DNA of 15,959 bases from an uncultured Actinomycetes bacterium (lineage in GTDB: Bacteria > Actinomycetota > Acidimicrobiia > Acidimicrobiales > RAAP-2). The position numbers and the translations under genes were made by a program. Shown here piece after piece: positions 7,983 to 14,242 of the stretch. Position 1 is the first letter of the stretch; the number at the start of each line of letters is the position of its first letter. Under the pieces are notes generated by a model. That model was not told the origin of the DNA, did no database searches, and saw only the letters and a list, made by a program, of their open reading frames with translations. The stretch spans positions 1 through 15,959 of the forward strand of contig CAITOG010000091.1 of the NCBI GenBank assembly GCA_903893955.1, given 5' to 3'.

Positions 7983-8177
7983 GTGAAGGTCTCGATCGAT
8001 CCAGACAAGTGCGAGGGGCACGGTCGCTGCTTCTCGACGGCCCCGGCAGTCTTCGACTCCGACGACCTCGGCCAGGGGATCGTCATCGGCGATGGCACCG
8101 TCCCCGCCGATCAGGAGGAGCTTGTCCGCCTGTGCGAACAGAACTGTCCCGAGTACGCCATCGAGATCACGGAGTAG
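7983..8177 (+). CDS. [3Fe-4S] ferredoxin, P450 redox partner
   Basis: A 64-residue acidic electron carrier. Cluster ligands are C10, C16 and C55 in the pattern CEGHGRC ... CP, with H13 where a fourth cysteine would bind in a [4Fe-4S] protein. This Cys-xx-His-xx-Cys variant is known from actinobacterial ferredoxins encoded beside P450 genes, as in mycobacteria. An extra cysteine, C51, precedes C55. The GTG start has a clear Shine-Dalgarno (7970-7978) 4 bp upstream. The stop is 7 bp before the P450 ATG, so the pair is surely co-transcribed and the ferredoxin most likely feeds electrons to that P450. No ferredoxin reductase is in the window; one encoded elsewhere must supply it. Confidence 0.93.
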   Translation: MKVSIDPDKCEGHGRCFSTAPAVFDSDDLGQGIVIGDGTVPADQEELVRLCEQNCPEYAIEITE

Positions 8178-8184
8178 CACGACC

Positions 8185-9393
8185 ATGACCATCTCTAAGC
8201 CACCTGTCGAGGACTTCGCCACCGACTTCGACCACACCGACCCAGAGTGGGTCGCCAATCCGTTCCCCATCTGGGATGACCTTCGCGAGCGCTGCCCGGT
8301 GGCACACACCGAGCGCTACGGGGGCGCGTGGCTCCCGACCCGGTACGCCGATGTCTCGGCTATCGCCCACGACACCGAGCACTTCACCTCGCGCACCGTC
8401 GTGATTGGCAACGGCCGACCCGGCGAGGACGCCCCGCCGGCTCCGATGGGCGTCGCCCCCCCGATCAGCTCCGACCCGCCCTTCCACGCCATCGCCAGGC
8501 GACTCATGCAGCCGGCGTTCGCTCCGAAGGCCATCGGTCCCTACGAGGACTTCACCCGCAAGCTCTGTGCTCGCCTCCTGGATCCGTTCGTGGGCAAGTC
8601 GCAGATCGACATCTCGAAGGACTACGCGGAGCACATCCCGACCCTCGTGATCGCGCACATGGTGGGCTTCCCCCAGGAGGACGAAGAGCGCTTCCGCGAG
8701 TTCGTGCACACCATCCTTGAGGCCGTCGACAAGCCGGTTGAGGAGCGCATCGAAGACTTCCAGCCGATCATGGAGTACTTCGAGGCCCGGATCAACGAGC
8801 ACATCGAAGACCCTCGTGATGACCTGACGTCGTTCCTGCTCAACGCAGAGATCGCCGGGCAGCCACTGGCTCCCGAGCACATCTTCGGCACCATGGTCCT
8901 CTTGATCGTGGCCGGCATCGACACGACCTGGTCGGCGATCGGCTCCTCGTTGTGGCACCTCGCCCAGCACCCTGAGGAGGCACAGCGCCTGCGCGACGAG
9001 CCTGAGCTCATGCCGCTGGCTATCGAGGAGTTCCTGAGGGCCTACGCACCGGTGAACATGGCACGCCTGGTCAAGGAGGACTTCGACTACAACGGCTGCC
9101 CGATGAAGAAGGACGACTGGATCCTCCTGTCGTTCCCGGCTGCGAACCGTGACCCGGAGGTCTTCGAGGACCCCGATCAGGTGATCATCGACCGCAAGGT
9201 CAACCGGCACGCGGCCTTCGGCCTCGGGATCCACCGGTGCCTCGGTTCGAACCTCGCCCGCATGGAGATGCGAGTCGCCATCGAGGAGTTCCTTGCTCGC
9301 TTCGACTCCTTCTCCTTGGCCGACCCCGATGATGTCGAGTTCTCCCAGGGGCAGGTCCGCGGCGTGCGCAAAGCCGTCGTCAACCTCGGCTGA
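8185..9393 (+). CDS. Cytochrome P450 monooxygenase
   Basis: A 402-residue soluble bacterial class I P450, which uses O2 and two electrons to hydroxylate a C-H bond. The I-helix motif AGIDTT is at 243-248 (D246 and T247 in the oxygen-activation groove). The K-helix ExxR is EFLR with E282 and R285. The heme loop is FGLGIHRCLG with C352 as axial thiolate. Length is normal and no key residue is missing. The ATG at 8185 follows the ferredoxin stop by 7 bp with GGAG at 8171-8174 as a distant Shine-Dalgarno; the frame is open further upstream inside the ferredoxin gene, but the N-terminus chosen matches the usual P450 layout. The CYP family is not assignable by eye. The neighbouring acyl-CoA ligase and BVMO suggest a lipid-like or terpenoid substrate. 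Confidence 0.95.
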   Translation: MTISKPPVEDFATDFDHTDPEWVANPFPIWDDLRERCPVAHTERYGGAWLPTRYADVSAIAHDTEHFTSRTVVIGNGRPGEDAPPAPMGVAPPISSDPPFHAIARRLMQPAFAPKAIGPYEDFTRKLCARLLDPFVGKSQIDISKDYAEHIPTLVIAHMVGFPQEDEERFREFVHTILEAVDKPVEERIEDFQPIMEYFEARINEHIEDPRDDLTSFLLNAEIAGQPLAPEHIFGTMVLLIVAGIDTTWSAIGSSLWHLAQHPEEAQRLRDEPELMPLAIEEFLRAYAPVNMARLVKEDFDYNGCPMKKDDWILLSFPAANRDPEVFEDPDQVIIDRKVNRHAAFGLGIHRCLGSNLARMEMRVAIEEFLARFDSFSLADPDDVEFSQGQVRGVRKAVVNLG

Positions 9394-9394
9394 G

Positions 9395-10195
9395 GTGGCA
9401 GGCACCGGCTCGATCTTCGTCGACGAGTCGGGGAGCGGGCCGTGTGTCCTGCTCCTGCACGGTCAGCCAGGAACCCATGAGCACCTCTCCCCGGTCAAGG
9501 ACCTCCTGACGGGGCGCGCCAGGGTGCTCAGCATCGATCGCCCCGGCTACGGGCGCAGCGACGCGCCCACATCACCGCCGGGTCACCAAGCAGCACAGCT
9601 CGTCGAGCTGCTCGGGGAGCGAGAGGCCACGCCAGCGATCGTGGTGGCGCACTCCTACGCGTCAGCCGTCGCACTCCTCATGGCCGCCGATCACCCAGAG
9701 GCGATTGCAGGTCTCGTCCTCGTGGCTGGCGTGGGTGGACGGGGGTCGGTCGTCTGGGTCGATCGTGTGATGGCGGCGCCGGTCGTCGGGGGTCCGATCT
9801 CGTCGGCCTCGTTGTTGGCCTATGGGCTGATCGCTCCGGTGGTCGCCCATCTCGGTGGGCGGACCAGACTGGCGACGAACGTCCCGGTCACGCCGACGAC
9901 GTGGCTCCTCGAGTCTCGAGGAACCTTCTTGGCGGAGCAGCGCTTCCTCGTGGAGCATGAGGACGCCATCGAAGCTCGACGAAGGGAGGTTCGATGCCCG
10001 GTGGTCGTGATCCAGGGCGAGGTCGACGACGTCGTCCCACTCTCAGCGGGTCGCGATCTGGCGATGAACCTGCCAGATGCTCGTCTCGTTGTGCTGCCTG
10101 GAGCCGGGCATCTCCTGCCACGAGATGAGCCCAGGGCGATCGCCGCCGCGGTGTCGTCCCTGCTCGAGGCGCCAGGGACGTCGAGCGGGACATAG
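9395..10195 (+). CDS. Alpha/beta hydrolase with a variant nucleophile elbow
   Basis: A 266-residue alpha/beta hydrolase fold 1 protein. The oxyanion region is HGQPG (22-26). The presumed triad is S87 in VVAHSYAS, D211 in GEVDDVVP and H239 in GAGHLLP. The elbow is A-H-S-Y-A, not the usual G-x-S-x-G; alanine at those positions is tolerated in some family members, so activity is still expected. The GTG at 9395 lies 1 bp after the P450 stop, a near-overlap that implies translational coupling. The frame is open upstream within the P450 gene but that part is out-of-frame P450 sequence. The reaction could be ester, lactone, epoxide or C-C hydrolysis; HGQPG alone does not decide. Confidence 0.85.
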   Translation: MAGTGSIFVDESGSGPCVLLLHGQPGTHEHLSPVKDLLTGRARVLSIDRPGYGRSDAPTSPPGHQAAQLVELLGEREATPAIVVAHSYASAVALLMAADHPEAIAGLVLVAGVGGRGSVVWVDRVMAAPVVGGPISSASLLAYGLIAPVVAHLGGRTRLATNVPVTPTTWLLESRGTFLAEQRFLVEHEDAIEARRREVRCPVVVIQGEVDDVVPLSAGRDLAMNLPDARLVVLPGAGHLLPRDEPRAIAAAVSSLLEAPGTSSGT

Positions 10196-10198
10196 GGT
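10193..10198 (+). promoter_or_regulatory. -10 box (TAGGGT) overlapping the hydrolase stop codon
   Basis: The TAG stop of the hydrolase (10193-10195) is also the first half of a TAGGGT -10 box. It is followed by 9 bp and the ATG at 10208, giving a leader of only about 3 nt. The reductase could therefore be transcribed on its own as a near-leaderless mRNA. Confidence 0.4.
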
Positions 10199-10207
10199 CC
10201 GAGCATC

Positions 10208-11242
10208 ATGTCTGACAACCTCGTCCTCGTCACCGGCGGCTCCGGCTTCCTCGCCGGCCACTGCATTGCCCAGCTCCTCGACCAAGGCTTCGAGGTCCGC
10301 ACGACAGTGCGCTCGCTCGACCGTGAGTCGGCGGTCCGGGCGAACCTCAAGGAGGCGGGCAGCAGGGCGGATGGCACGCTCTCGTTCGTCGAGGCGGATC
10401 TCACGAGCGATGAAGGATGGGTTGCGGCGGCTGAGGGCTGCAGCTTCGTGCTCCACGTAGCGTCCCCGTTCCCGCTTGAGATCCCAGCGCACGAGGATGA
10501 GCTCATCGTCCCGGCTCGGGAAGGGGCGCTGCGCGTCCTGCGGGCGGCACGAGATGCCCAGGTGCGTCGTGTGGTTCTGACCTCATCGTTCGCCGCGGTC
10601 GGCTACGGCCACCAGCACGTCGACCGGCTCTTCACTGAGGATGACTGGACCAACATCGACGGGCCAGGCGTCTCTGCCTACGTGAAGTCGAAGACCTTGG
10701 CGGAACAGGCTGCCTGGCGGTTCATCGACGAGGAGGGTGGTGAGCTCGAGCTGGCTGTCATCAACCCTGTCGGCATCTTCGGCCCAGTGCTCGGCCGGGA
10801 CTTCGCATCGTCGATCGAGATCGTCCGTCGGATCGTGGCGGGCGAACTGCCTGGCTACCCGAACCTGAGCATGCAGGCGGTCGACGTGCGCGACGTGGCT
10901 GCAGCCCACCTGCTGGCGATGACGACCCCGCCAGCAGCAGGCGAGCGCTTCGTGGTCACGGCCGATGGGGTCCTGAGCATGAAGCAGATGGGCGCCATCT
11001 TGAAGGAGCACCTGGGCGACGCAGGCGCGAAGATCCCGCGTCGGTCAATTCCGAACGTCGGGGTCCGGATCGCGGCGCTGTTCGACAAGCCGCTTCGACA
11101 GATCGTCCCGGAGCTCGGTGAGGTCAAGGAGGCCAGCAACGCCAAGGCCCGTTCGGTCCTCGGCTGGGCGCCACGCTCCAAGGAGGACGCGGTGGTGGCA
11201 ACAGGTGAGAGCCTCGTTCGCTTGGGGCTGCTCGAGCGCTAG
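10208..11242 (+). CDS. NAD(P)-dependent epimerase/reductase, dihydroflavonol-4-reductase-like
   Basis: A 344-residue extended short-chain dehydrogenase/reductase of the DFR/aldehyde-reductase group, which interconverts carbonyls and alcohols with NAD(P)H. The Rossmann glycine motif is GGSGFLAGH (10-18). The catalytic residues are S126 or S127 in TSSFAAV and Y158-x3-K162 in YVKSK. VINPVGIFGP is the usual DFR block after the catalytic lysine. R30/R33 after the second beta strand (TTVRS) hints at NADP preference, an inference only. It follows the hydrolase by 12 bp and ends the catabolic block. Within the cluster it could oxidise the alcohol made by the P450 to the ketone used by the BVMO, or act in reverse. 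Confidence 0.88.
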   Translation: MSDNLVLVTGGSGFLAGHCIAQLLDQGFEVRTTVRSLDRESAVRANLKEAGSRADGTLSFVEADLTSDEGWVAAAEGCSFVLHVASPFPLEIPAHEDELIVPAREGALRVLRAARDAQVRRVVLTSSFAAVGYGHQHVDRLFTEDDWTNIDGPGVSAYVKSKTLAEQAAWRFIDEEGGELELAVINPVGIFGPVLGRDFASSIEIVRRIVAGELPGYPNLSMQAVDVRDVAAAHLLAMTTPPAAGERFVVTADGVLSMKQMGAILKEHLGDAGAKIPRRSIPNVGVRIAALFDKPLRQIVPELGEVKEASNAKARSVLGWAPRSKEDAVVATGESLVRLGLLER

Positions 11243-11244
11243 GT

Positions 11245-11256
11245 GACCTCGAGGTC
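11245..11256. repeat. 12-bp perfect palindrome after the reductase
   Basis: GACCTCGAGGTC begins 2 bp after the reductase stop. It has no loop and no T tract, so it is a poor intrinsic terminator; it may be a protein site or chance, because CTCGAG is common in this DNA. Confidence 0.3.
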
Positions 11257-11300
11257 CTTGTCCGCACAGGTGGGCCACGCATGGAAGGTCGGCCGTCGAC

Positions 11301-11336
11301 GTACACCCCTGGCGTACTGTCCTCACTGAGGGGTAC
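11301..11336 (+). promoter_or_regulatory. Inverted repeat in the DUF2130 leader region
   Basis: The right arm AGGGGTAC (11329-11336) is the exact complement of the left arm GTACCCCT once a 2-nt bulge (AC) is removed from 11301-11310. The 18-nt loop contains a possible -10 hexamer, TACTGT (11315-11320). A second dyad, CCTCA-C-TGAGG (11321-11331), overlaps the right side, so two alternative pairings compete. It could be an operator or a leader hairpin; the region 11243-11410 holds no gene that I can support. Confidence 0.35.
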
Positions 11337-11345
11337 TTAAGGGGC

Positions 11346-11358
11346 GTCTCTGTGAGAC
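11346..11358 (+). promoter_or_regulatory. Inverted repeat GTCTC-N3-GAGAC upstream of DUF2130
   Basis: Perfect 5-bp arms around a 3-bp spacer, 52 bp before the DUF2130 GTG. The half-site is the same as in the dyad at the ferredoxin promoter, in the opposite orientation and with shorter spacing. Confidence 0.35.
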
Positions 11359-11410
11359 CATCGAATGAGCCGGGCAGCGGCACGCTGGCGGCGCACGAAG
11401 GATGAGGACT

Positions 11411-12736
11411 GTGCACGAGATCATCTGTCCGCACTGCAACACGGCGTTCACCATCGACGAGGCGGGCTATGCCGACATCGCCACGCAGGTGCGGGACCGC
11501 GAGTTCGACAAGGCTCTCCGAGATCAGCTGGCGCTGGCAGAGCGCGAGAAGGTGTCAGCGATCGCACTTGTCGAAGCGCAGGTCACGAGCAGGCTGACCG
11601 ACGAGGCGGCGAAGCTTGCCATCGAGATCGAGCGCTTGAAGGAGGAGCTCAAGGCGAGCGACGAGGCGACGAAGGCAGCGGTCGATCTGGCAGCGCTCAA
11701 GGCGGCCAACGAGCTTCGCGAAGAGGCGGTTCGCAAGGACACCGAGATCGAACGCCTCAAGGCGGAGCTCAAGTCGAGCGACGTCTCGATGCAGCTCGCC
11801 CTGACCCAGGCGGTGAGTGATGTCTCCAAGGAGCGAGATGATCTCGCTCGGGATCTGGCTGCGAAGGACACTGAGCGACAGCTCCTCGAGTCGACGCTCA
11901 GGGACAAGTACACCGCCGAGCTCGCGGCACGCGACGAGCAGGTGGCCTACTACCGTGACCTCAAGGCCAAGCTATCGACGAAGATGGTCGGTGAGTCGCT
12001 CGAGCAGCATTGCGAAATCGAGTTCAACCAGCTGCGCGCCGCTGGCTTTCCTCGCGCGTACTTCGAAAAGGACAACGACGCTCGGAGCGGTTCGAAGGGC
12101 GACTACATCTTCCGCGATCACGACGAGGCCGGCACCGAGTTCATCTCCATCATGTTCGAGATGAAGAACGAGTCGGATGCGACGGCCACCAAGAAGAAGA
12201 ACGAGGACTTCTTCAAGGAGCTCGACAAGGATCGGCGTGAGAAAGGGTGCGAGTACGCGGTGCTCGTCTCATTGCTCGAGCCTGACAACGAGCTCTACAA
12301 CGTCGGCATCGTCGACGTCTCCCATCGGTATCCGAAGATGTACGTCGTTCGACCTCAGTTCTTCATCCCGATCATCACCTTGCTGCGGAACGCAGCGCAG
12401 AGCACCCTCGAATACCGGACCGAGCTGGCGCGAGTCCAAGAGCAGAATCTTGACATCACGAACTTCGAGCGAGAGCTCGAGACATTCAAGACGGGATTCG
12501 CTCGAAACTACGACCTGGCATCTCGGAAGTTCAAGACCGCCATCGACGAGATCGACAAGACGATCGACCACCTGCAGAAGACCAAGGACGCCCTCCTCGG
12601 CTCAGAGAACAATCTTCGCCTTGCCAACAACAAGGCAGATGATCTGACCATCAAGAAGCTCACCAAGGGGAACCCGACGATGGCAGCCAAGTTCGCCGAA
12701 GCGGCCGACGATGCAGCACTTGGCGATGAGAGTTGA
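11411..12736 (+). CDS. DUF2130 protein: long coiled coil plus PD-(D/E)XK-like domain
   Basis: A 441-residue protein with the DUF2130 layout. It opens with a CPHC motif near the N-terminus and DEAGYADI. A Glu/Lys/Ala-rich coiled coil of about residues 25-190 follows, then a conserved globular domain. That domain has GDYIF with D231 and FEMKNE with E250 and K252, a D-x18-E-x-K pattern typical of PD-(D/E)XK nucleases, followed by KKKNEDFFKELDKD and a second helical tail. The layout resembles RmuC (coiled coil plus nuclease-like core), but cellular function is not established. The GTG at 11411 is preferred because AAGGA (11398-11402) is spaced 8 bp from it, while the ATG at 11402 overlaps that Shine-Dalgarno. 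The charged composition contrasts with the metabolic genes around it. Confidence 0.85.
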   Translation: MHEIICPHCNTAFTIDEAGYADIATQVRDREFDKALRDQLALAEREKVSAIALVEAQVTSRLTDEAAKLAIEIERLKEELKASDEATKAAVDLAALKAANELREEAVRKDTEIERLKAELKSSDVSMQLALTQAVSDVSKERDDLARDLAAKDTERQLLESTLRDKYTAELAARDEQVAYYRDLKAKLSTKMVGESLEQHCEIEFNQLRAAGFPRAYFEKDNDARSGSKGDYIFRDHDEAGTEFISIMFEMKNESDATATKKKNEDFFKELDKDRREKGCEYAVLVSLLEPDNELYNVGIVDVSHRYPKMYVVRPQFFIPIITLLRNAAQSTLEYRTELARVQEQNLDITNFERELETFKTGFARNYDLASRKFKTAIDEIDKTIDHLQKTKDALLGSENNLRLANNKADDLTIKKLTKGNPTMAAKFAEAADDAALGDES

Positions 12737-12767
12737 GCTTTCATGGTGACGAACCCGATGGGATCGG

Positions 12768-12773
12768 TAGCCT
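12768..12773 (+). promoter_or_regulatory. -10 box (TAGCCT) for leaderless glycosyltransferase mRNA
   Basis: TAGCCT fits TANNNT and is followed by 7 bp and the ATG at 12781, placing the A of ATG at the expected +1. It helps to choose this start over in-frame codons further upstream. Confidence 0.5.
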
Positions 12774-12780
12774 CGGCTCG

Positions 12781-13920
12781 ATGACGACGCATCCTCGACC
12801 ACGGCTGATCGTGGTCGCCCATTCGCTCGACGCCAGCGATGGCGGCATGGAGACGGTGCACGTCCGCTTGATCCATGAGCTCAGAGACGAGTTCGAGGTC
12901 ATCGCTGTCGCGTGCCGGCTCGATCCTTCGCTCGAGGGCGTCATCGCCTTCGAGCGGATCCGAGTCCCGACCACGCCTGCGCCTCTGCGCTTCGCCGCGT
13001 TCTATCTGGCTGCGACGAGACGGCTGCGGCGCCTGCGGGCCATGGGGGACGTGGTCCACACCTGTGGGGCCATCGTGGGCGGACGAGTCGACGTGGCCAG
13101 CATCCACACGCTCTCGGCCGCCGTCGTGGCCGCTCGCGGCGGCAAGCTGGCGCCAACTGGAGCGCCACCAATCCGACGGCTGAACTCAGGGCTGCTCCGC
13201 TGGATGGCGCTCAGGGCTGAGCTCCACTGCTATCGGCCTCGCCGACTCGGGATCGCCGCGGCGGTCTCTGAGGCGACGGCCGACGAGGTGCGGGCCTTCT
13301 ACCCCGGGGTGGCGGTGGCGGTCACGCCGAATGGTGTCGACACCACGCGCTTCGCGCCGGATGCCACGGTGCGATCGATCGAGCGAGATTCGTTGGGCAT
13401 CGCCAACGAGCAGTTCGTTGCCCTGTTCGTTGGCGGTGACTTCGAGCGGAAGGGCCTCGGCATCGCCATCGAAGCGCTCCAGGCATCGCCATCGACGGTT
13501 CTTGTCGCTGCTGGATCTGGCGATCTCGCTCGGGCCGGCGAGGTGGCCGCCAATTCGGGCGTCAAGGATCGAGTCCATCTGCTCGGCCCGCGGAGGGACG
13601 TTGAGCGACTCGACCAGATGGCCGACGTCTACGTCTGTGCCTCCGACTATGAGGCCGATTCGCTAGCCCTGCTCGAGGCGGCGGCCTCGGGTCTGGCGCT
13701 GGTCTCGACCCGAGTCGGGTCAGCACCATCGTTCATCACCGATGCCGACTGTGGTGTGCTCGTCGATCGGGAGCCACGTGTGCTCGGGGAGGCGCTTGAG
13801 CAGTTGGCGGCTGATCGCGCCGGCGTGGCGTTGATGGGTGAGCGTGCTCGGCAGGCGGCGCAGGTTCGTTCCTGGGCACGCGCCGCTGAGGCTGTGGCTG
13901 CGCTATTTCGACGAGGCTGA
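12781..13920 (+). CDS. GT4-family glycosyltransferase (GT-B fold)
   Basis: A 379-residue cytosolic retaining glycosyltransferase of the group that includes mannosyltransferases such as PimB. It transfers a sugar from a nucleotide donor to a lipid or glycan at the inner membrane. The N-terminal domain contains the donor/acceptor cleft loop DASDGGMETVH. VTPNGVDTTRF starts the C-terminal domain. FVGGDFERKG binds the donor phosphate region. The E-x7-E signature lies in DYEADSLALLEAAASG. The start at 12781 is supported by the -10 box and by the N-terminus beginning directly at the first beta strand (RPRLIVVAHS); the frame is open back to 12733, inside the preceding stop region. Sugar and acceptor are unknown. 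It is 44 bp from the DUF2130 gene but may be transcribed separately. Confidence 0.9.
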   Translation: MTTHPRPRLIVVAHSLDASDGGMETVHVRLIHELRDEFEVIAVACRLDPSLEGVIAFERIRVPTTPAPLRFAAFYLAATRRLRRLRAMGDVVHTCGAIVGGRVDVASIHTLSAAVVAARGGKLAPTGAPPIRRLNSGLLRWMALRAELHCYRPRRLGIAAAVSEATADEVRAFYPGVAVAVTPNGVDTTRFAPDATVRSIERDSLGIANEQFVALFVGGDFERKGLGIAIEALQASPSTVLVAAGSGDLARAGEVAANSGVKDRVHLLGPRRDVERLDQMADVYVCASDYEADSLALLEAAASGLALVSTRVGSAPSFITDADCGVLVDREPRVLGEALEQLAADRAGVALMGERARQAAQVRSWARAAEAVAALFRRG

Positions 13921-13987
13921 GGAACCGAGCGCAGGCGTCCAGCAGGTGTTCTGGCTGCTCACGTCTCGCCGTGGACATCAGCGACGT

Positions 13988-13993
13988 TAGGGT
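13988..13993 (+). promoter_or_regulatory. -10 box (TAGGGT) for a leaderless small membrane-protein mRNA
   Basis: TAGGGT lies 6 bp before the GTG at 14000, the third instance of the TANNNT-N6-GTG geometry in the window. The 79-bp gap upstream also has a weak stem (AGCAG 13941-13945 with CTGCT 13955-13959) that I would not call a terminator. Confidence 0.5.
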
Positions 13994-13999
13994 GCTCGT

Positions 14000-14242
14000 G
14001 TGGGACGGACCGCCGCATGGGTGCTCAGGATTGCAGCGCTCTGGACGCTGTGGGTGTGGGCGGTGCTGGTCCGCAACATGGCGGTCGACCATGTGCACTC
14101 CGTCGGTTTCCGGGTGGTCCACCTGACCCTTGCCGTGATCTCGATCCTCTTCGCCGTGGCCATGCTGGTCATCGCGCAGCGCCTCGGCGGTCGGCGGCGA
14201 CCAGAGGCGCCTGGCCGGCCACGCTCGACGCCCCCGAGCTAG
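14000..14242 (+). CDS. Small two-helix membrane protein (possibly SCO4848-like)
   Basis: An 80-residue protein with two hydrophobic helices, about residues 5-25 (rich in Trp and Leu) and about 39-62, and a basic Arg/Pro tail that should face the cytoplasm. Between the helices lies RNMAVDHVHS, and the second helix opens with RVVHLTLAVIS. The spacing W...W...RN...D...VH resembles the small SCO4848-type membrane proteins of Actinobacteria, recalled from memory and therefore tentative. The GTG start is supported by the -10 box 6 bp upstream. Its TAG stop sits in CTAG, which also supplies the stop of the convergent oxidoreductase. Coding is likely from hydrophobicity and G/C-ending codons; function is unknown. 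Confidence 0.7.
   Translation: MGRTAAWVLRIAALWTLWVWAVLVRNMAVDHVHSVGFRVVHLTLAVISILFAVAMLVIAQRLGGRRRPEAPGRPRSTPPS

Noticed and set aside
8167..9405. Minus-strand open frame of 412 codons opposite the P450
   Set aside because: The P450 on the plus strand has intact heme, ExxR and I-helix motifs. The antisense translation is compositionally biased without motifs.
11365..11820. Plus-strand frame starting at the ATG at 11365
   Set aside because: It overlaps the DUF2130 gene in another frame, gives a Gly/Arg-rich product without motifs, and has no promoter or Shine-Dalgarno of its own.
13939..13960. Possible intrinsic terminator after the glycosyltransferase
   Set aside because: The stem is only 5 bp with a 9-nt loop, and no T tract follows.
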